Assembly: GCA_961205875.1 (NCBI GenBank)
Contig: OY540813.1
Span: 13,177,001 to 13,241,000 of the forward strand
Source: Sialis fuliginosa
Taxonomy: Eukaryota > Arthropoda > Insecta > Megaloptera > Sialidae
Length of the DNA: 64,000 nt
Reading direction: 5' to 3'
How positions within the stretch are numbered: the first letter of the stretch is position 1; every line of letters starts with the position of its first letter. The position numbers and the translations under genes are program-made. Shown piece by piece: positions 1 through 11,525 of this stretch. Under the pieces are notes generated by a model. That model saw nothing but the letters and a program-made list of their open reading frames with translations. It was not told the origin of the DNA and searched no databases.

Positions 1-1845
1 GGCGTCGAAGTGAAATTATGTGTGAACGACTTGCTGTTATATTGAAACGCTTGTTTTGGAGAATTGATGGTTAAAACACACTGCTTTAAACGTGCCTATT
101 AGTTTAACAAATGCGTTTACATAACTCGTAATAATTAAGTGAATAGCTTCATGATATTTTATTGCGGTTTATAAAGTTGGAGGTTATCAAGTTTTAATGT
201 GATGTAATTACACCTACAAAGAAAAGATGCTGGGTTAGGTTAGTTAATGCTATCTGGACTATGTTTTGCAGCAATGTATCAACCCAAACAAAGCTCGTTT
301 CGAGGTATCAACGTTTTTGACAGACAAAAAATATACATTTACTCGTATATATGCTATTGTTACATTGGTTGGTTAATTAGATATATTTTCCAATAAAATC
401 TGAAAAATAGTTTTTACAGAAAGTTCTATTGTTAAATTATAATTGAAATATTTTTTACAGCTATACTGTAATACTGTAAACATTATTTTGCATGAAACTG
501 CATTCATAACTCAAAAAAGATACATAAAAACCGTTCATTGTTTGGATTTTATGCTCCAAGATCTTATAAATGTTTACTGTCATAGATTCTCGATCTCAGC
601 AGATCCTTTATATTAATTAAAAATTATATTTATCATAAAATTTTTGTTTCGATAAAAATTTCGAACAACATATTTAGTATATTTTATTACACATGTAAAT
701 GAAAATGTCAAAAATTCAATAAAAATTAGTAATAAAGAAAAACTTAAATATAATGTACATTCGTTTATTAATTTGAAAATATTTTTGTGTCTCCCATTTA
801 ACTGGCTGTAAATTATATTTATAAAATAACGATCTTCTGTAATAATTGAAAAACCATCTAATTTAAAGTTAGAATAGAAAGCATAGCAAATATTAAAGTA
901 AAAAAATATTATTTTGGAATTCCGCACTACTTTTAAGCTATAAATCTATAAACGTTTACAACACGAGCAATAAAATCTGATTAATCACTTGGGATTATGC
1001 AAATTGGAATATTTCTGGTAATTAATCAAAATTCAATTACAACAGAGCGCGCTTTATAAATGTTAGATCGAATTTACGTAAATCAATGAAATTTAATTAA
1101 TTAAAGATTTCCTTGGATTAATTGAACACGGCTTGGCGCTAATCTCCCACTGACTGGTTATGCATCTGGAAATCATCATCATATTTGTAATTGTAATATA
1201 ATTCGCGCCAGTTTTGTATCGGTTCTGTTGTGATAATTGTTTCTCATTGTATATTGTAATAAATGATGAATTGGCTGTGAAGATAAAAGACCTTCTCTTA
1301 TTTTAAATAGTATTAATTCATATGGCTATGTACTATGTGAAGTCGTATGCAGAAGTAATCAACCAGTTTTCATTCAAATTCGTTCATCACAAACTTAGTA
1401 AGCTCCTGCTATTTGATTATTATAATATTTAAATCATTTCTCCATGTACCAAACAAAGACAGATATTTTGAAACTCATTTGCTAGATAAAGAAGTACTCT
1501 TCGTTTATACTACTCATATACCTATATTTGTGCGATTAAATTATTATGTAATCTATTGAAAATTGTATGTGGCAATAAATATTTGATATTCCGAATTTTA
1601 GTATTTAAAGTTAAACTTGATATAAAATTAATTAATGAAATGGGCGTATATTTGTGTTTTTATTTAAAATGATGAAAAATATAACCGATGATTTTTGTCT
1701 TAATATTTTTGAATCTGTTGGGTGTTAGACGACTTCTGAAGCCCATAGTACTTATTGAACATGACGTATTAAAAAAGAAGCGTCCAAATTATAGATTTTT
1801 TTAAGATAAAAATAAATAAATCTCAAAGTTTTAAATGTCTGTTAC
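1..1845. other. AT-rich gene-free stretch with a homeodomain/POU-like motif cluster
   Basis: No gene or clear repeat is visible. The one long open frame (613-927, minus) is F/Y/I/N-rich low-complexity translation and is not treated as a gene. Around 978-1240 base composition becomes more mixed. This part carries a perfect octamer ATGCAAAT at 997-1004, a GATTA-type site just upstream, and many TAAT/ATTA cores. That is compatible with an insect enhancer, but such words are also common by chance in AT-rich DNA. Confidence 0.3.
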
Positions 1846-1848
1846 AAG

Positions 1849-2206
1849 CCAAAAGTTCGGATACACTATTAAAAGACCAGAAATTTATTTTAATTTAAAA
1901 ACTACAAAAACTTCAAATAAAACAAAAATAATTAAAATGTAACAAATTTCTGACACAAAACTACTAAATTGAATTTTCATTAAAAATAAGGATGCTTTTG
2001 CATTTTATTTTATGCGGATCATAACAGGATTATTTATTCAGATCAAACTTTGAGCTCACAGTTGTTAGTAATACGAAAAAATTGGGGAAAAAAATTATTT
2101 AATTTAATTTAAAGACAACTAAATAATTAAAAAAAAAAAATTTCTTGGAAAGCAGGATATTTAATTTATATTAAAGGTGTATAAGTAAGTGTATCCAAAC
2201 TTTTGG
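1849..2206. mobile_element. Tc1-like miniature element defined by 19-bp inverted ends
   Basis: Two inverted segments bracket about 360 bp. The left is CCAAAAGTTCGGATACACT (1849-1867) and the right is its reverse complement with one mismatch (2188-2206). A CAAAAGTTTGGATAC-type end is characteristic of Tc1-like transposons. The interior is A/T-rich with no long frame, so this would be a non-autonomous or badly decayed copy. The exact outer boundaries are uncertain because I do not see matching TA duplications at equal distance on both sides. Confidence 0.5.
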
Positions 2207-3835
2207 AAGGCAGCGCATGCAAGATGTATAGAAAATTTTATTTAAAAATATTTACAATTGATTCAGATTTATATTGTTATAAGCATATGTGTTTTCAAAC
2301 AAACCATAGTGGTGGAGGTAACGATATCTTAAGATATTTCGCCCATGGCTAAAGTGTCTTTTTCTTCAATGTATAAACATCTGTCGTTTATGAAAAAATA
2401 TATGAACAAATATAAAACATCAAATAATAGCTATTTCAAAAGATTTTTCTTCCTTTTAACATCAAAGTTAGAATATAAATCATACTTTAAATTATATATG
2501 ATAAATATTTCAAAAAATCAAGAACAGAGAGCAATTATCTGTAACGTAATATTTTATAATATGTTGACGGAAGTTATTTAAAAAATGAATATATTTTATC
2601 AAGATACAGTAAAATATTTAAACAATGTACTACATACATATAAATATATCTGCAAGATTATGAGAGATATTAAATGATTGTCAGATTCTACGTACTTTCA
2701 TAGCAATTATAATTATTTAGTAATTTTGAACATACAGGCAGAATTCCTGGAACTAATCTAATACAAAATTATGCTAAAGTAATTACCACATTATCATGTT
2801 AATTATATTTGCTATTGAATGACATATAACGTACATATCCATTATAATACAGAATCCATTGTCGATTAGATCTGTATTAACAATTCATTTCTAATAATTG
2901 ATAAATTACATGATGCTGTATAAGTACAGATCAAAAAATAATCCTTTAACATGAAAATAGCTTTAATTTTATTAATACATAATTATATATGTTTAATAAT
3001 ATAATGATTAATAGATACCTAGTATATTCATCATTATGTGATAAAATTTAATGTTTTTATAGTAACAGATAGATATTTTCGAAGTATACTCAAGTTTACG
3101 AGTATTTAATAAATTTGGAGAAAAGATAACCTTTTCAAAAACACTATATTTGTATATTTTCTGTATCAAGAGATATAAATAATCCAAAATAAAATGAAAG
3201 AGCTTTATAAACTATAATAAATAAATTAATATTAATGCCACAAAACAAACGATATAATTGCTTTGCACAATTCACTAATTAAAATTAAAATTCTTAGTAC
3301 TGAATATCAACGAATGAAATTAATTAATACACATGTACTAAAGAGATGCAGCATTTATACAAATAAAATTTGTATCGTATTACAAATACAGCAACTGCAC
3401 AATACTAAGCCACGCTATTAACAAGTACCGTCATATGCAGTTAAACCGATGATTAACCATTTTGTTCTAAAATTACATATTTTGTAATTGTTTAAATATC
3501 TGTTGAAATTGAATGCAGCATTACGTGATATAATTCGATGTAGCATTTTGTGATAATTGAGTTTTGTGTGAAATGTGTTTCAGTTGTAAAAACATTGTTA
3601 GTAAATGATTAAATGAGTAAATGCAAAGCATGTTGTTGAAACACTTCAAAATTATTGTATTAAAGGATTATTTTATACTATGTATAAAACTGTATGTAAT
3701 TTACACATAATAAATGTATAATTTGGGAGCCAGTGGGAATAAGTACACTATTTTTATTTAGTTTTCTAATCTTATATTTAACAACTCAATTTTTAAAACT
3801 TTGTTTATAAAAAAGAACTTGCAAACTTGTCTATA
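2207..3835. other. AT-rich stretch, no gene seen
   Basis: Over 75% A+T by eye, with no repeat pair, RNA gene or credible coding frame. The 78-codon open frame at 2345-2581 (plus) is dominated by K, N, F, Y and S and matches nothing I recognise; I treat it as chance. Confidence 0.4.
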
Positions 3836-4392
3836 TATTTTTCCCAAGATAAATGCAACAATTTTTTTTTCGAATTTCGGATTGACATTTGGGGATCGAG
3901 TCCTGCTTGATGTAAAACTAATATATACCAAAAATTAGTTGATTTGGTCTTCGACAGGTGTTTCATAAACAAAGTTGTAAAAATAACAAACAAAAAAAAA
4001 CTACCTATGTATATTTTTCAAAATATGAAAAAAATCAAATAAGAAAGTTTGTTAAGAATGTAATTTTGTAATACTATACCGAATTTCAAAGCATTAAAAA
4101 AATACCACTTTCAATAAAATATTTATTTAATTTATTAAAAGTGTTTCTTTTTCTAATGCAAAATTGGATTATAAACAAACTTTCTTAGTGGATTTTTTTT
4201 TTCATATTTTGAAAAATATACGTAGTTTTTTTTACAACTTTGCTTATAAAACACCCTGTAAAAGACCAAATCAACTAGTTTTTAGTAAATGTTAGTTTTA
4301 CATCAAGAAGGACTCGATTACCAAATGTCATTCCGAAATTCGAAAAAAATTTGTTCATTACATCTCTTGTGACATCTACTCTGGGACACATT
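3836..4392. repeat. Long inverted repeat (foldback) with about 230-bp arms
   Basis: The left arm (about 3836-4068) is repeated as its reverse complement in the right arm (about 4155-4392), around a loop of about 85 bp. Matching landmarks are CGAATTTCGGATTGACATTT (3871 onward) against the complement near 4325-4348, GATGTAAAACTA, GTTGATTTGGTCTT, AAAGTTGTAAAAA, TATTTTTCAAAATATGAAAA and AAGAAAGTTTGTT. Identity is high but has small indels. The right arm contains ACACCCTGTA, a word common at mariner-type ends, so two head-to-head copies of one element are a possible origin. A transcript would fold into a long hairpin. The open frame at 3805-3993 (minus) is only a shadow of this repeat. Confidence 0.8.
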
Positions 4393-5030
4393 GTATATCA
4401 TTTTAACAAAAATATGACATTTTAATCCTGTTGAAAAATTCAGTTTCTTTTTTATTTGAAATTTGACAACCTTAAAAGAACTTAAAAGAAATTCAAATTG
4501 ATAAAAAAAAATATTTCTATCAATTTCAGTTTGGTTTTATGAAAATATTCTACTGAAAGTTTCAACAATGCATTTGAATTAAATTAAATTCTTCATTACG
4601 ACAAAGAGAACGCAACAACACCATCGCCTGTAGTTTTTTGTTAAAAACAAAACAAAATTCAGTTGAGGGAGAGAGAGAGAGAGAGTAAGAAATTATCCAC
4701 AGACCATCTGCTGCCTGGTAACAAATCCGTGCAAGTTTTAATTCTATCTTGCAAAGTAGGCATATAATGCTTGCAATTCGGTGTAATTACCCACTCTAGA
4801 CTAATGCGATGAAAAACACACTGCATAATACTGCAGTTGTGTCAAGATTTGCAGTAGATTTTCACTGAATTAATTTTGACGCTTTAAACTTATGAATTGA
4901 ATTTTTGGGTAGAGATAATCGTGACATTGAATTGTATTTTGGTTTCTGTGAATGAGTTTTGTTGTCTTGATCATGCCTAATATTTCATATCTCATAACAA
5001 TTTACATTTTAACTCTTGTGATAATGGATA
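4393..5030. other. No gene; short GA microsatellite
   Basis: The stretch contains a (GA)n run at 4669-4685 and otherwise AT-rich sequence. No coding frame, RNA gene or repeat pair is seen. Confidence 0.4.
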
Positions 5031-5309
5031 GGTAACCGCAGCGTCGGCTTTAGAGAGGCGAATCAGGGCGCCAGGTCAGGTGGAGCGGCGCACAATGGGG
5101 CATAAGTGACATTTTTGGTTCAAATCATTGTACAGGCTGTAATTTAAAAAAAAAATGAGTCTGTAGGATCGCGTCAAGCTGAGATATTAACTATTCAATT
5201 TTAATTGACATTTTTGGTAATTTTTGAACATTTTTTTAGGGGGAAAGAGGGCGGTAAAATAAATCCCGCCCAGGGCGCCAGACTTACTAAGGTCGGCTGT
5301 GGGTAACCG
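5031..5309. mobile_element. hAT-type miniature transposon with exact 8-bp target duplication
   Basis: The 263-bp element (5039-5301) is flanked by a perfect 8-bp direct repeat, GGTAACCG, at 5031-5038 and 5302-5309. Its ends are imperfect inverted repeats: CAGCGTCGGCTTTAG on the left and, read inward, CACAGCCGACCTTAG on the right. An 8-bp duplication and ends starting CAG are typical of hAT elements. The interior is GC-rich near both ends (GGGCGCCAGG; CCCGCCCAGGGCGCC) and has no coding capacity. A longer relative in opposite orientation lies at 36992-37623 and shares the GGCGCC ends, the GATCGCGTCAAGCTGAGATA-like core and the ACATTTTTGG segment. Confidence 0.85.
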
Positions 5310-5315
5310 TGTACC

Positions 5316-5815
5316 TTTTTTGATTTCATTCGACGAATTTAGTATGTAATTATTTTTTTGATTTTATGGGCATCCAGGAATGCCAAGATCCATTTATTGT
5401 AATGCTATTTCTTGAAGAAAATGTGAAAAACGAAACAATCCTTAAGGTAAACAATACGGGTTATGATTATTTATGTTACATCGTTATGGGTTCAGATAAA
5501 TAATGTCGTTTTAGTTTTATAGGTACCAAGAAATCAAGAATCATGAAATATTTTAGTTATGTAATTCTATGTTACTTTTTTCAGAACATTGAAAAAACTA
5601 ATTAAAAACAATATAAGCCAGTTGTCACCAATGAAGATAACGAAGAGTTTTTCGCTAGAACTAATCCATTCTGCAACAATACACCATCAATCATCGCCGG
5701 GGTCTTTGTGGATCGCTTCATAGAGTTGATCAACGTAACGTCATATTACTCGCTGCAGAGGGGAGTTCATAAAGCAAATTCCAAACACAAAAAGTTACCA
5801 CCGTATGTTTGCGGT
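5316..5815 (+). other. Mixed-composition segment with overlapping open frames
   Basis: A frame from about 5323 stays open to 5503 and passes AAG|GTAAAC at about 5449. A strong pyrimidine-rich acceptor (TTACTTTTTTCAG) ends at 5584. After it, 5640-5815 is distinctly richer in G+C; one frame (about 5605-5814) is open for about 68 codons and has unbiased composition (DRFIELINVTSYYSLQRG is a sample), and another is open from the acceptor for about 50 codons. The frames do not join cleanly: splicing the two in phase meets a stop after seven codons. I recognise no protein. This may be a decayed exon or conserved non-coding DNA. Confidence 0.2.
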
Positions 5816-6238
5816 TAGATTCCGGTTTTCAATTCGGTAAATTAATGAAACAAATTTGTGTTTTACGATGATTTATTAACAATATGTGATATGTAATTAT
5901 GAATGTTGTGTTTGTTTTTTAATGTAAATGAGTATGTAGACTCCAATAATTTGAAATGTATGGTTATTAAAATGGTTTATTTGAATAGTTTTGCGTTATT
6001 GATTAGTAAAATTGGTTATAACTATCGGACTATTTTCTGGTGGATTAATTTTGAAGAAGACAATAAATATTAATTATGCATTTACCTTATTATTATAATA
6101 AGTTTTTTTTTTCAAAAAAGAATTCTCTTTGGTTTAACTTTAAAGAATATTTATATCTCAAATAAGTGGAATATCACATCTGGGAGAGGGTTACCGATCA
6201 TATGTTAGCATTGTCCCAAAGTTTTAAAATTATTTAAG

Positions 6239-6465
6239 GACTATGGATACATAACATCCGATGCTAGTCCGTATATGAAAGTGTTACCAAAATTATATGG
6301 CGGCCATCTTTTATTAAATGTCACAATCGTCATTTCTATGCATATTATCCCAGAGGCGTCAGTTGAAAATTTATAATATGCAAATATGCTTTAAATTATT
6401 ACTACTAAATAGACATTTCTCTGTTAATCAATTATCACTGAAATACTTTTAAGCAAACATTACGC
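6239..6465 (-). repeat. Partial copy of the 9181-9773 element, opposite orientation
   Basis: About 225 bp here match the reverse complement of 9472-9717. Landmarks are ACTATGGATACATAAC, ATGCTAGTCCGTATATGAAA, GGCGGCCATCTTTTATT (as TAAGAAAAGATGGTCGCTA), CGTCATTTC and GGCGTCAGTTGAAAATTTAT. Similarity fades on both sides, so this copy lacks the terminal inverted repeats seen on the other one. Confidence 0.7.
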
Positions 6466-7698
6466 CAAATGTTGACTAAAACATAGTTCCCATAAAAAAT
6501 AACATTATAATTATCTGAAAATGTTTAATTTAGTTAAGTGTCTTTATTATACCACCATAGTTTAATAAGGCCCAAAGTTACTTTTTTTTAAGATGTCTTA
6601 AAAATGAAAAAATCATTTAAGAAAAGTTGGTTTTCATACTTCTTTAGATTAATATAAAACCAAAGTTTACCATTAACATAGCCTTTTTAATACAAATAAC
6701 TTATTACCCGAAATATAGTATTTTTAATTAAGGTGGGTCTTATTTGCCTCCATGACCTTACTAGAAAATTTAAAGACGAAAGTAAAGACATCGACAATAA
6801 ACGTATAAAATTGAGTTTATTTGTTTCAATATTATCATGTTTAAATTATCTCTTCATGCGCTCATTTTAATATAAATTATGCACGCTTCATTTGACATTT
6901 ATTTCACCGAGTAAATAAAATAAAAAAATCTGACGTACCTAAAAATAAAATCGAAAAAAACATACACATTTCCCCGATCCTCGACAACAAGTAAAAAGAA
7001 TTAATCTTTATAAGAGAGGAGAGAAAAATGTAATTTAGATGTGTTATCATGCATAAATAATTGCACATTGTACCTGTCAGTACAGTGTCGGTTTGAAAGA
7101 CAGGCATTGTAGTAAACAAAGGGGCGTCCCTGTTATGAGGTTAGTGGGGGAGAACATTATTAACATATAGAGTGATGTACTCACACTCCACTTGCATCGG
7201 CGCCTTTTGTGAACCAGTATTATAATATCTCCTTTATAGGTGGCGGTGCAGTGTAAAGGTTACTATGATGCATATCAATTCAAACAAGCCTCTATATAAA
7301 ATATGATAGATGAAATATGAATTGTTGAAAAAAGTTTTCAATAAAATGTATTTCTTTTTTATGTAGTAAGTGCTCAAGTGAATTTAATTATTTGAATATT
7401 GCATATTTCATATTATATTTTATTCTATGTGAAATATATATTTATTTGAAAGGAAACAGAGTATATTCATGAATGAAAATATAAAAAAATATGATGATAT
7501 ATAGGTACCTATTTAAAAAAAAAATTCCTATATTATTTTTTTAGAATATATGTACATTTGTAGAGTTCCGTAGAAAACTAGGAACATACATAGTTTCGCT
7601 CTGTCCGTCCGTCCGTCTATATAAATTTTATACCGATTAAGATGAATTTTAGTATACCGTGTTTCTTTAGATTTTAGAACATAATGAAGAATTACTAT
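6466..7698. other. No gene; short insect repeat motif near 7570-7620
   Basis: Mostly AT-rich unique sequence. At about 7566-7620 the string GAGTTCCGTAGAAAACTAGG and then TAGTTTCGCTCTGTCCGTCC resembles a motif spread through many insect genomes, probably a repeat remnant. A mixed-composition patch at 7120-7260 is unassigned. The frame at 6904-7119 (minus) is not convincing. Confidence 0.3.
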
Positions 7699-7948
7699 AC
7701 CTTAATTCGTGTCAAGGTATGTAAAGTACAAGGTAGTCTCAGTAGCTCGGTGCGAGAGAGAGAGAGAGAGAAATACGTAATCTGGGGATCTGTTGAGAGG
7801 GGGAATGATGTGCCCAATCAAAATAAATATAGCCTTGTAACTCGGTGCGAGAAGGGGAAAATACGTCATCTGGGGTGCCTAAGCTGATTGGTCAAATGCT
7901 ACTGAGGTAACTTGTGTATTTACTAACCTTGAATTCGTGTAACCCTAT
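7699..7948. repeat. Compound repeat: internal direct duplication inside an inverted pair
   Basis: CTCGGTGCGAGAGAG...AAATACGTAATCTGGGG at 7746-7787 recurs at 7841-7875 as CTCGGTGCGAGAAGG...ATACGTCATCTGGGG. The pair lies within an inverted repeat, CAAGGTAGTCTCAGTAGC (7729-7746) against GCTACTGAGGTAACTTG (7899-7914). Outside this, ACCTTAATTCGTGT (about 7699) recurs directly as ACCTTGAATTCGTGT (about 7926). The RERERE-type open frame at 7684-7887 is the translation of the GA run and is not a gene. The structure suggests a decayed mobile element. Confidence 0.55.
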
Positions 7949-9180
7949 ACTTGAACTGACACTGTATATGTACACGCGTGTGAATACGTATTTGTGTATA
8001 CGTCATAACCATAATGTACCAATTGGCAACTAGTGATACGATAATTAATTATGGGAGAGTCAGATTTAGTGAAACAATTAATGCTGTGATGTGCGGAGAG
8101 GTGGATATTTGATAGTATTTTTGTTTAAATTTACACTGTTTGTGTTTAGTTAATGATTCTGTTTTACTCTGCAAATAGTAAACAATTCGATAGGAATAAT
8201 TAAAAAATAATAATTGGATGTAGGTAATTTATTAGCGTATCCTTACTCTGCTGGGTTTTCATTGATTTAACGAAAAATATATATGCATATACGAAAAACA
8301 AAATAATTAGTACAGTTTCTATTATAATCTCATCCTACCAATGTAGACCATCTTAGATTGGATTATTTACCTAACTTACATCCTACAAGTGAAAAAAATA
8401 GGTACTGATCTTGTCTTCAGAAAATTAGGTTTTTATATTTTTGTTTTTGTTCAAAAATTTAAACTGAACTAAAAAACTTTCAGAAATTAAAAAATATATA
8501 TTATTTCTATATAAGAAAACATAATTTTGTCTCATACCATATATCTACTTTAATTTTTAGACACCCTGTGTACGTTCAAAAAAGCTTAAAGGCAATCTTA
8601 AAAATATTAAATAATCAGTGAGGTGAAAATATAAAACATTCCGTTTATCTAAAAATAAAATTTCATTAACCAAGTAACCTACTCATATGTACAATGTCAG
8701 TTATGTATTTATATGAATCATGTTAACATAAATTGTCATTTCCATACAAGAAATCTGATCAATGCGAAAAGCGTTACCGTGTCGCGTGAAGCACAGCCAA
8801 AGAACTAGCAGCACGCACACACGCCATAATAAATAGGTTAATTTCGAGCTAATGACGAGATTAACTCTGCATAGCGTGAGACATCTATTTGCCTACACCC
8901 ACGTGTATCTACATTCTACATACTCATATGTAGAGTAGATATGAAAATGGTGAGTATATTCCTTCCTTTGAAGAATTACGAATCAATTACTTTTAATAGT
9001 TATAATTTGTCTAATATATTACAGGGTACTATAGATTCATTTAAATTATTGGATTATGTACAAAATCGTTATTAATGGTTTTACTGTAATGCAATTGTAC
9101 ATTAGCAGCCTTCCTGTAATGTAATTTATATTACTTTAAATACAGTTTCTATCTATTCTATTCTAGCTTTGTTTTACAGG
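7949..9180. other. No gene; GC-richer island at 8770-8890
   Basis: The island around 8770-8890 holds CGCGTGAAGCACAGCC and a TAAT-containing segment (GGTTAATTTCGAGCTAATGA), unlike its AT-rich surroundings, and may be conserved non-coding DNA. The rest shows no feature. Confidence 0.25.
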
Positions 9181-9773
9181 CTAATATCTGGTTTCAATAA
9201 CAATAGTTATCCACAGTTTATCGGTTGGTTTTACTAATCAAAGTGCGGTTAAAGACAATATAAATTATAGCTTGAATTGTTTTTCGAACAATCCATAAAT
9301 ACCGAACAGTTGTGATCTCAGATAAGGAAAGATATAGGATTAATAACACATTATCTAGAGTTGTTACCATATCACTCCACGAGTTATTGGCGTATCATTC
9401 GGATTTTAAAATAAATATCAATTGTTTTGAATTATAAAATTAATTAATAAAAAATGTTTTATATTGTCTTTAAAAGTATTTTAGTGATAATTGATTAACA
9501 GATAAACGTCTATTTGGAACTATCATCTCTCATATATATATCAAATTCAATTATAATTTAAAACATATTTGTATTTTATAAATTTTCAATTGACGCCTGT
9601 GGAATACATTCATTGAAATGACGAAAATGACATTTAAGAAAAGATGGTCGCTATCAAGTTTCGGTAATAGTTTCATATACGGACTAGCATTGGTTGTTAT
9701 GGATCCATAGTCTTTCCTAATCTAAGGTTGTGATAAACTGTAGATAACTATTGATATTGAAACCGGGCATTAG
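9181..9773. mobile_element. Non-autonomous DNA transposon with about 40-bp inverted ends
   Basis: The left end CTAATATCTGGTTTCAATAA (9181 onward) continues CAATAGTTATCCACAGTTTATC. The right end, read inward from 9773, is CTAATGCCCGGTTTCAATAT, then CAATAGTTATCTACAGTTTATC. The match covers about 42 bp with few mismatches. The 593-bp interior has no coding frame. Its right half (9472-9717) recurs inverted at 6239-6465, so this family has more than one local copy. I see no convincing target duplication, so the superfamily is left open. Confidence 0.7.
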
Positions 9774-10548
9774 TGAATTATAATAATATTAGCTGCGCCC
9801 GCGGCTTCGCTCGTTTAAATATAAATGTTAGATATATGGTATCGAAAAAAGTTTTCAAAGAAAGATTCGTGTTTTTCACGTAGAATAAGATTACTAAATA
9901 AAAACTATAGGTTCCTATTTAAAAAAATGATGTTGATCCGCAAATAATCAATAAAATAACAAATAAATTTTACTATTCGATTACCCCCTCACAACCGAAA
10001 AATTTTTGGTTAAACATTTTTTTCAAATATACGATGGTTTTGAAATAAAAATCTGTAACACTTTAAATGAGGTATAATACTTAAAAAAAAATTAAAAAAT
10101 ATACATAAAATAAATATAAATCAAAATATATTATTTTTTGAGAAAATTATCAAAATTGTAAATTTTTTGTATAATTAGTCGCATTTACCCTACATAAACG
10201 CAAGCAGCTTTAAATGTAGGTACAGCTCACTTGTCAGTGTTGCTAGCGCTATGTGTGTGCTGAGCTACTTGTTATCATTAGTTAGTTAGTCATGCAAGAG
10301 AACTGTCGACCAAGCTACATGTTGCATGAATTTACTAAAACATATACCTTTCTCTCTCACGCCCATATACATATAGATATATGGTTATAAATACTCGTAA
10401 TCAAATAGTGGATTATAATATTTACATTATCAGCAAGTTTAAATAATAAATATTGATATCAGACATCCCCAATGTTATTTTAAATAAGTTATACTCGTAG
10501 CAACATTAATTGATATTGTCGAAAGAGTTTGCAAAAGTCTAATAATTT
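9774..10548. other. No gene; CCGCGGCTTCGCTCG repeat motif
   Basis: GCGCCCGCGGCTTCGCTCG begins near 9794, preceded by TATTAGCT. Related words occur reversed near 28220-28250 (ACTAGCAGTGCCCACGTGGC in complement) and more weakly near 59617-59642. Such CCGCGGCTTCGC strings are an abundant dispersed insect repeat. The remainder, including a mixed patch at 10190-10340, is unassigned. Confidence 0.4.
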
Positions 10549-11288
10549 ACCTGTGTTTTTTCTAGCGGATTATTATCAAAATAACGAATTTTCAGAAAAA
10601 ATGTTTCATGGTTTCAAGGGCGCCAAATATTTACATTATGGGGTGACCTTAGAAAGGTCACATTGATGGGTTTTCAGGTTCAATGTGTATTTTTAAAATG
10701 TAAAACTATATTTGTTGTTAAAGAATTATAATTTACGGGAAAAAATAAACAACTTTTATTTTTTTCTGAAAATGTCCATTTTTTATGATATTATGCAAAA
10801 CTAACAGACATTTTTTAATTTTAAATAATTTTTTACTCAAAAACTATCAATATTTAAAAAAAAATTAAAAAAGTAATTAGAATTTAATAAGGATTCTCGT
10901 AGAATGGTTTTTCAATTTTTTTAAAATTAATTACAAGTAAAACAATTTTTAGGAGTAAGTATTTGCGATTATTTTTAAAAATTAATAGTAAAAACTAATT
11001 AAAAATCCAAAAATTCTGTGAGGATTCCCCCATGTCATAAAAAATGAACATTTACAAAAAAAATGTTTCAGACGAAAGTTGTTTATTTTTTCCCATAAAT
11101 AACGAATCTGTAACAAAAAATATGGGTTTACAATTGAAAAATAAAAATTGAACCTGAAAACTCAAGATGACCTTTCTAAGGTCAATATTTAGCGTTCTGG
11201 TAACCATGAAACTTTTGTCTGAAACATTTCTGAAAATTAGTTATTTTGTAAATAATATGTTGGAAAGTCTTTAAAAAAAACACCTGGT
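10549..11288. repeat. Long foldback of about 740 bp with about 240-bp or longer arms
   Basis: The left arm (10549 to about 10790) and right arm (about 11030-11288) are reverse complements. Shared landmarks, left sense, are TTTCAGAAAAAATGTTTCATGG, TGACCTTAGAAAGGTCA against the complement of TGACCTTTCTAAGGTCA, TTTTCAGGTTCAAT, GGGAAAAAATAAACAACTTT and AATGTCCATTTTTTATGA. Weaker complementarity continues into the central 240 bp, so nearly the whole segment is palindromic. A transcript from either strand would make a long hairpin. The small frames at 11182-11376 and 11303-11527 are by-products. Confidence 0.8.
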
Positions 11289-11472
11289 TTAGTGTAGAAA
11301 CAGTGCGGGAAAAATATTTAAATATTATAATATCCATAACTTTTTTATTTATAAATATATTTGTAAAATATGACAATAAAATTTTTTACGTCATCATATA
11401 TATATACATATATATAATTAAGGTAAATATTAAAAATAATTTTTTTTATGTTCCCTACATTTACGAGGAGTC

Positions 11473-11525
11473 AGTCGCGCGGGTATTCTCCGATTTTAAA
11501 ATACAGTCGGACAAAGCCGCGAGGT
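11473..11525 (+). repeat. Short dispersed repeat, second copy near 43826
   Basis: AGTCGCGCGGGTATTCTCCG and following bases up to CCGCGAGG match 43826-43870 (AGTCGCGCGGGCATACACTG then AAATACGCGG). Both are GC-rich inserts in AT-rich DNA and probably remnants of one insect repeat family. Confidence 0.4.

Noticed and set aside
613..927. 104-codon open frame (minus)
   Set aside because: F, Y, I, N and S make up most residues, as expected for AT-rich random translation; no splice or start context and no domain.
2345..2581. 78-codon ATG-initiated frame (plus)
   Set aside because: Composition dominated by K, N, F, Y and S; no similarity recognised and no supporting signals.
7684..7887. 67-codon frame with RERERE
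   Set aside because: It is the translation of a GA run inside a compound repeat.
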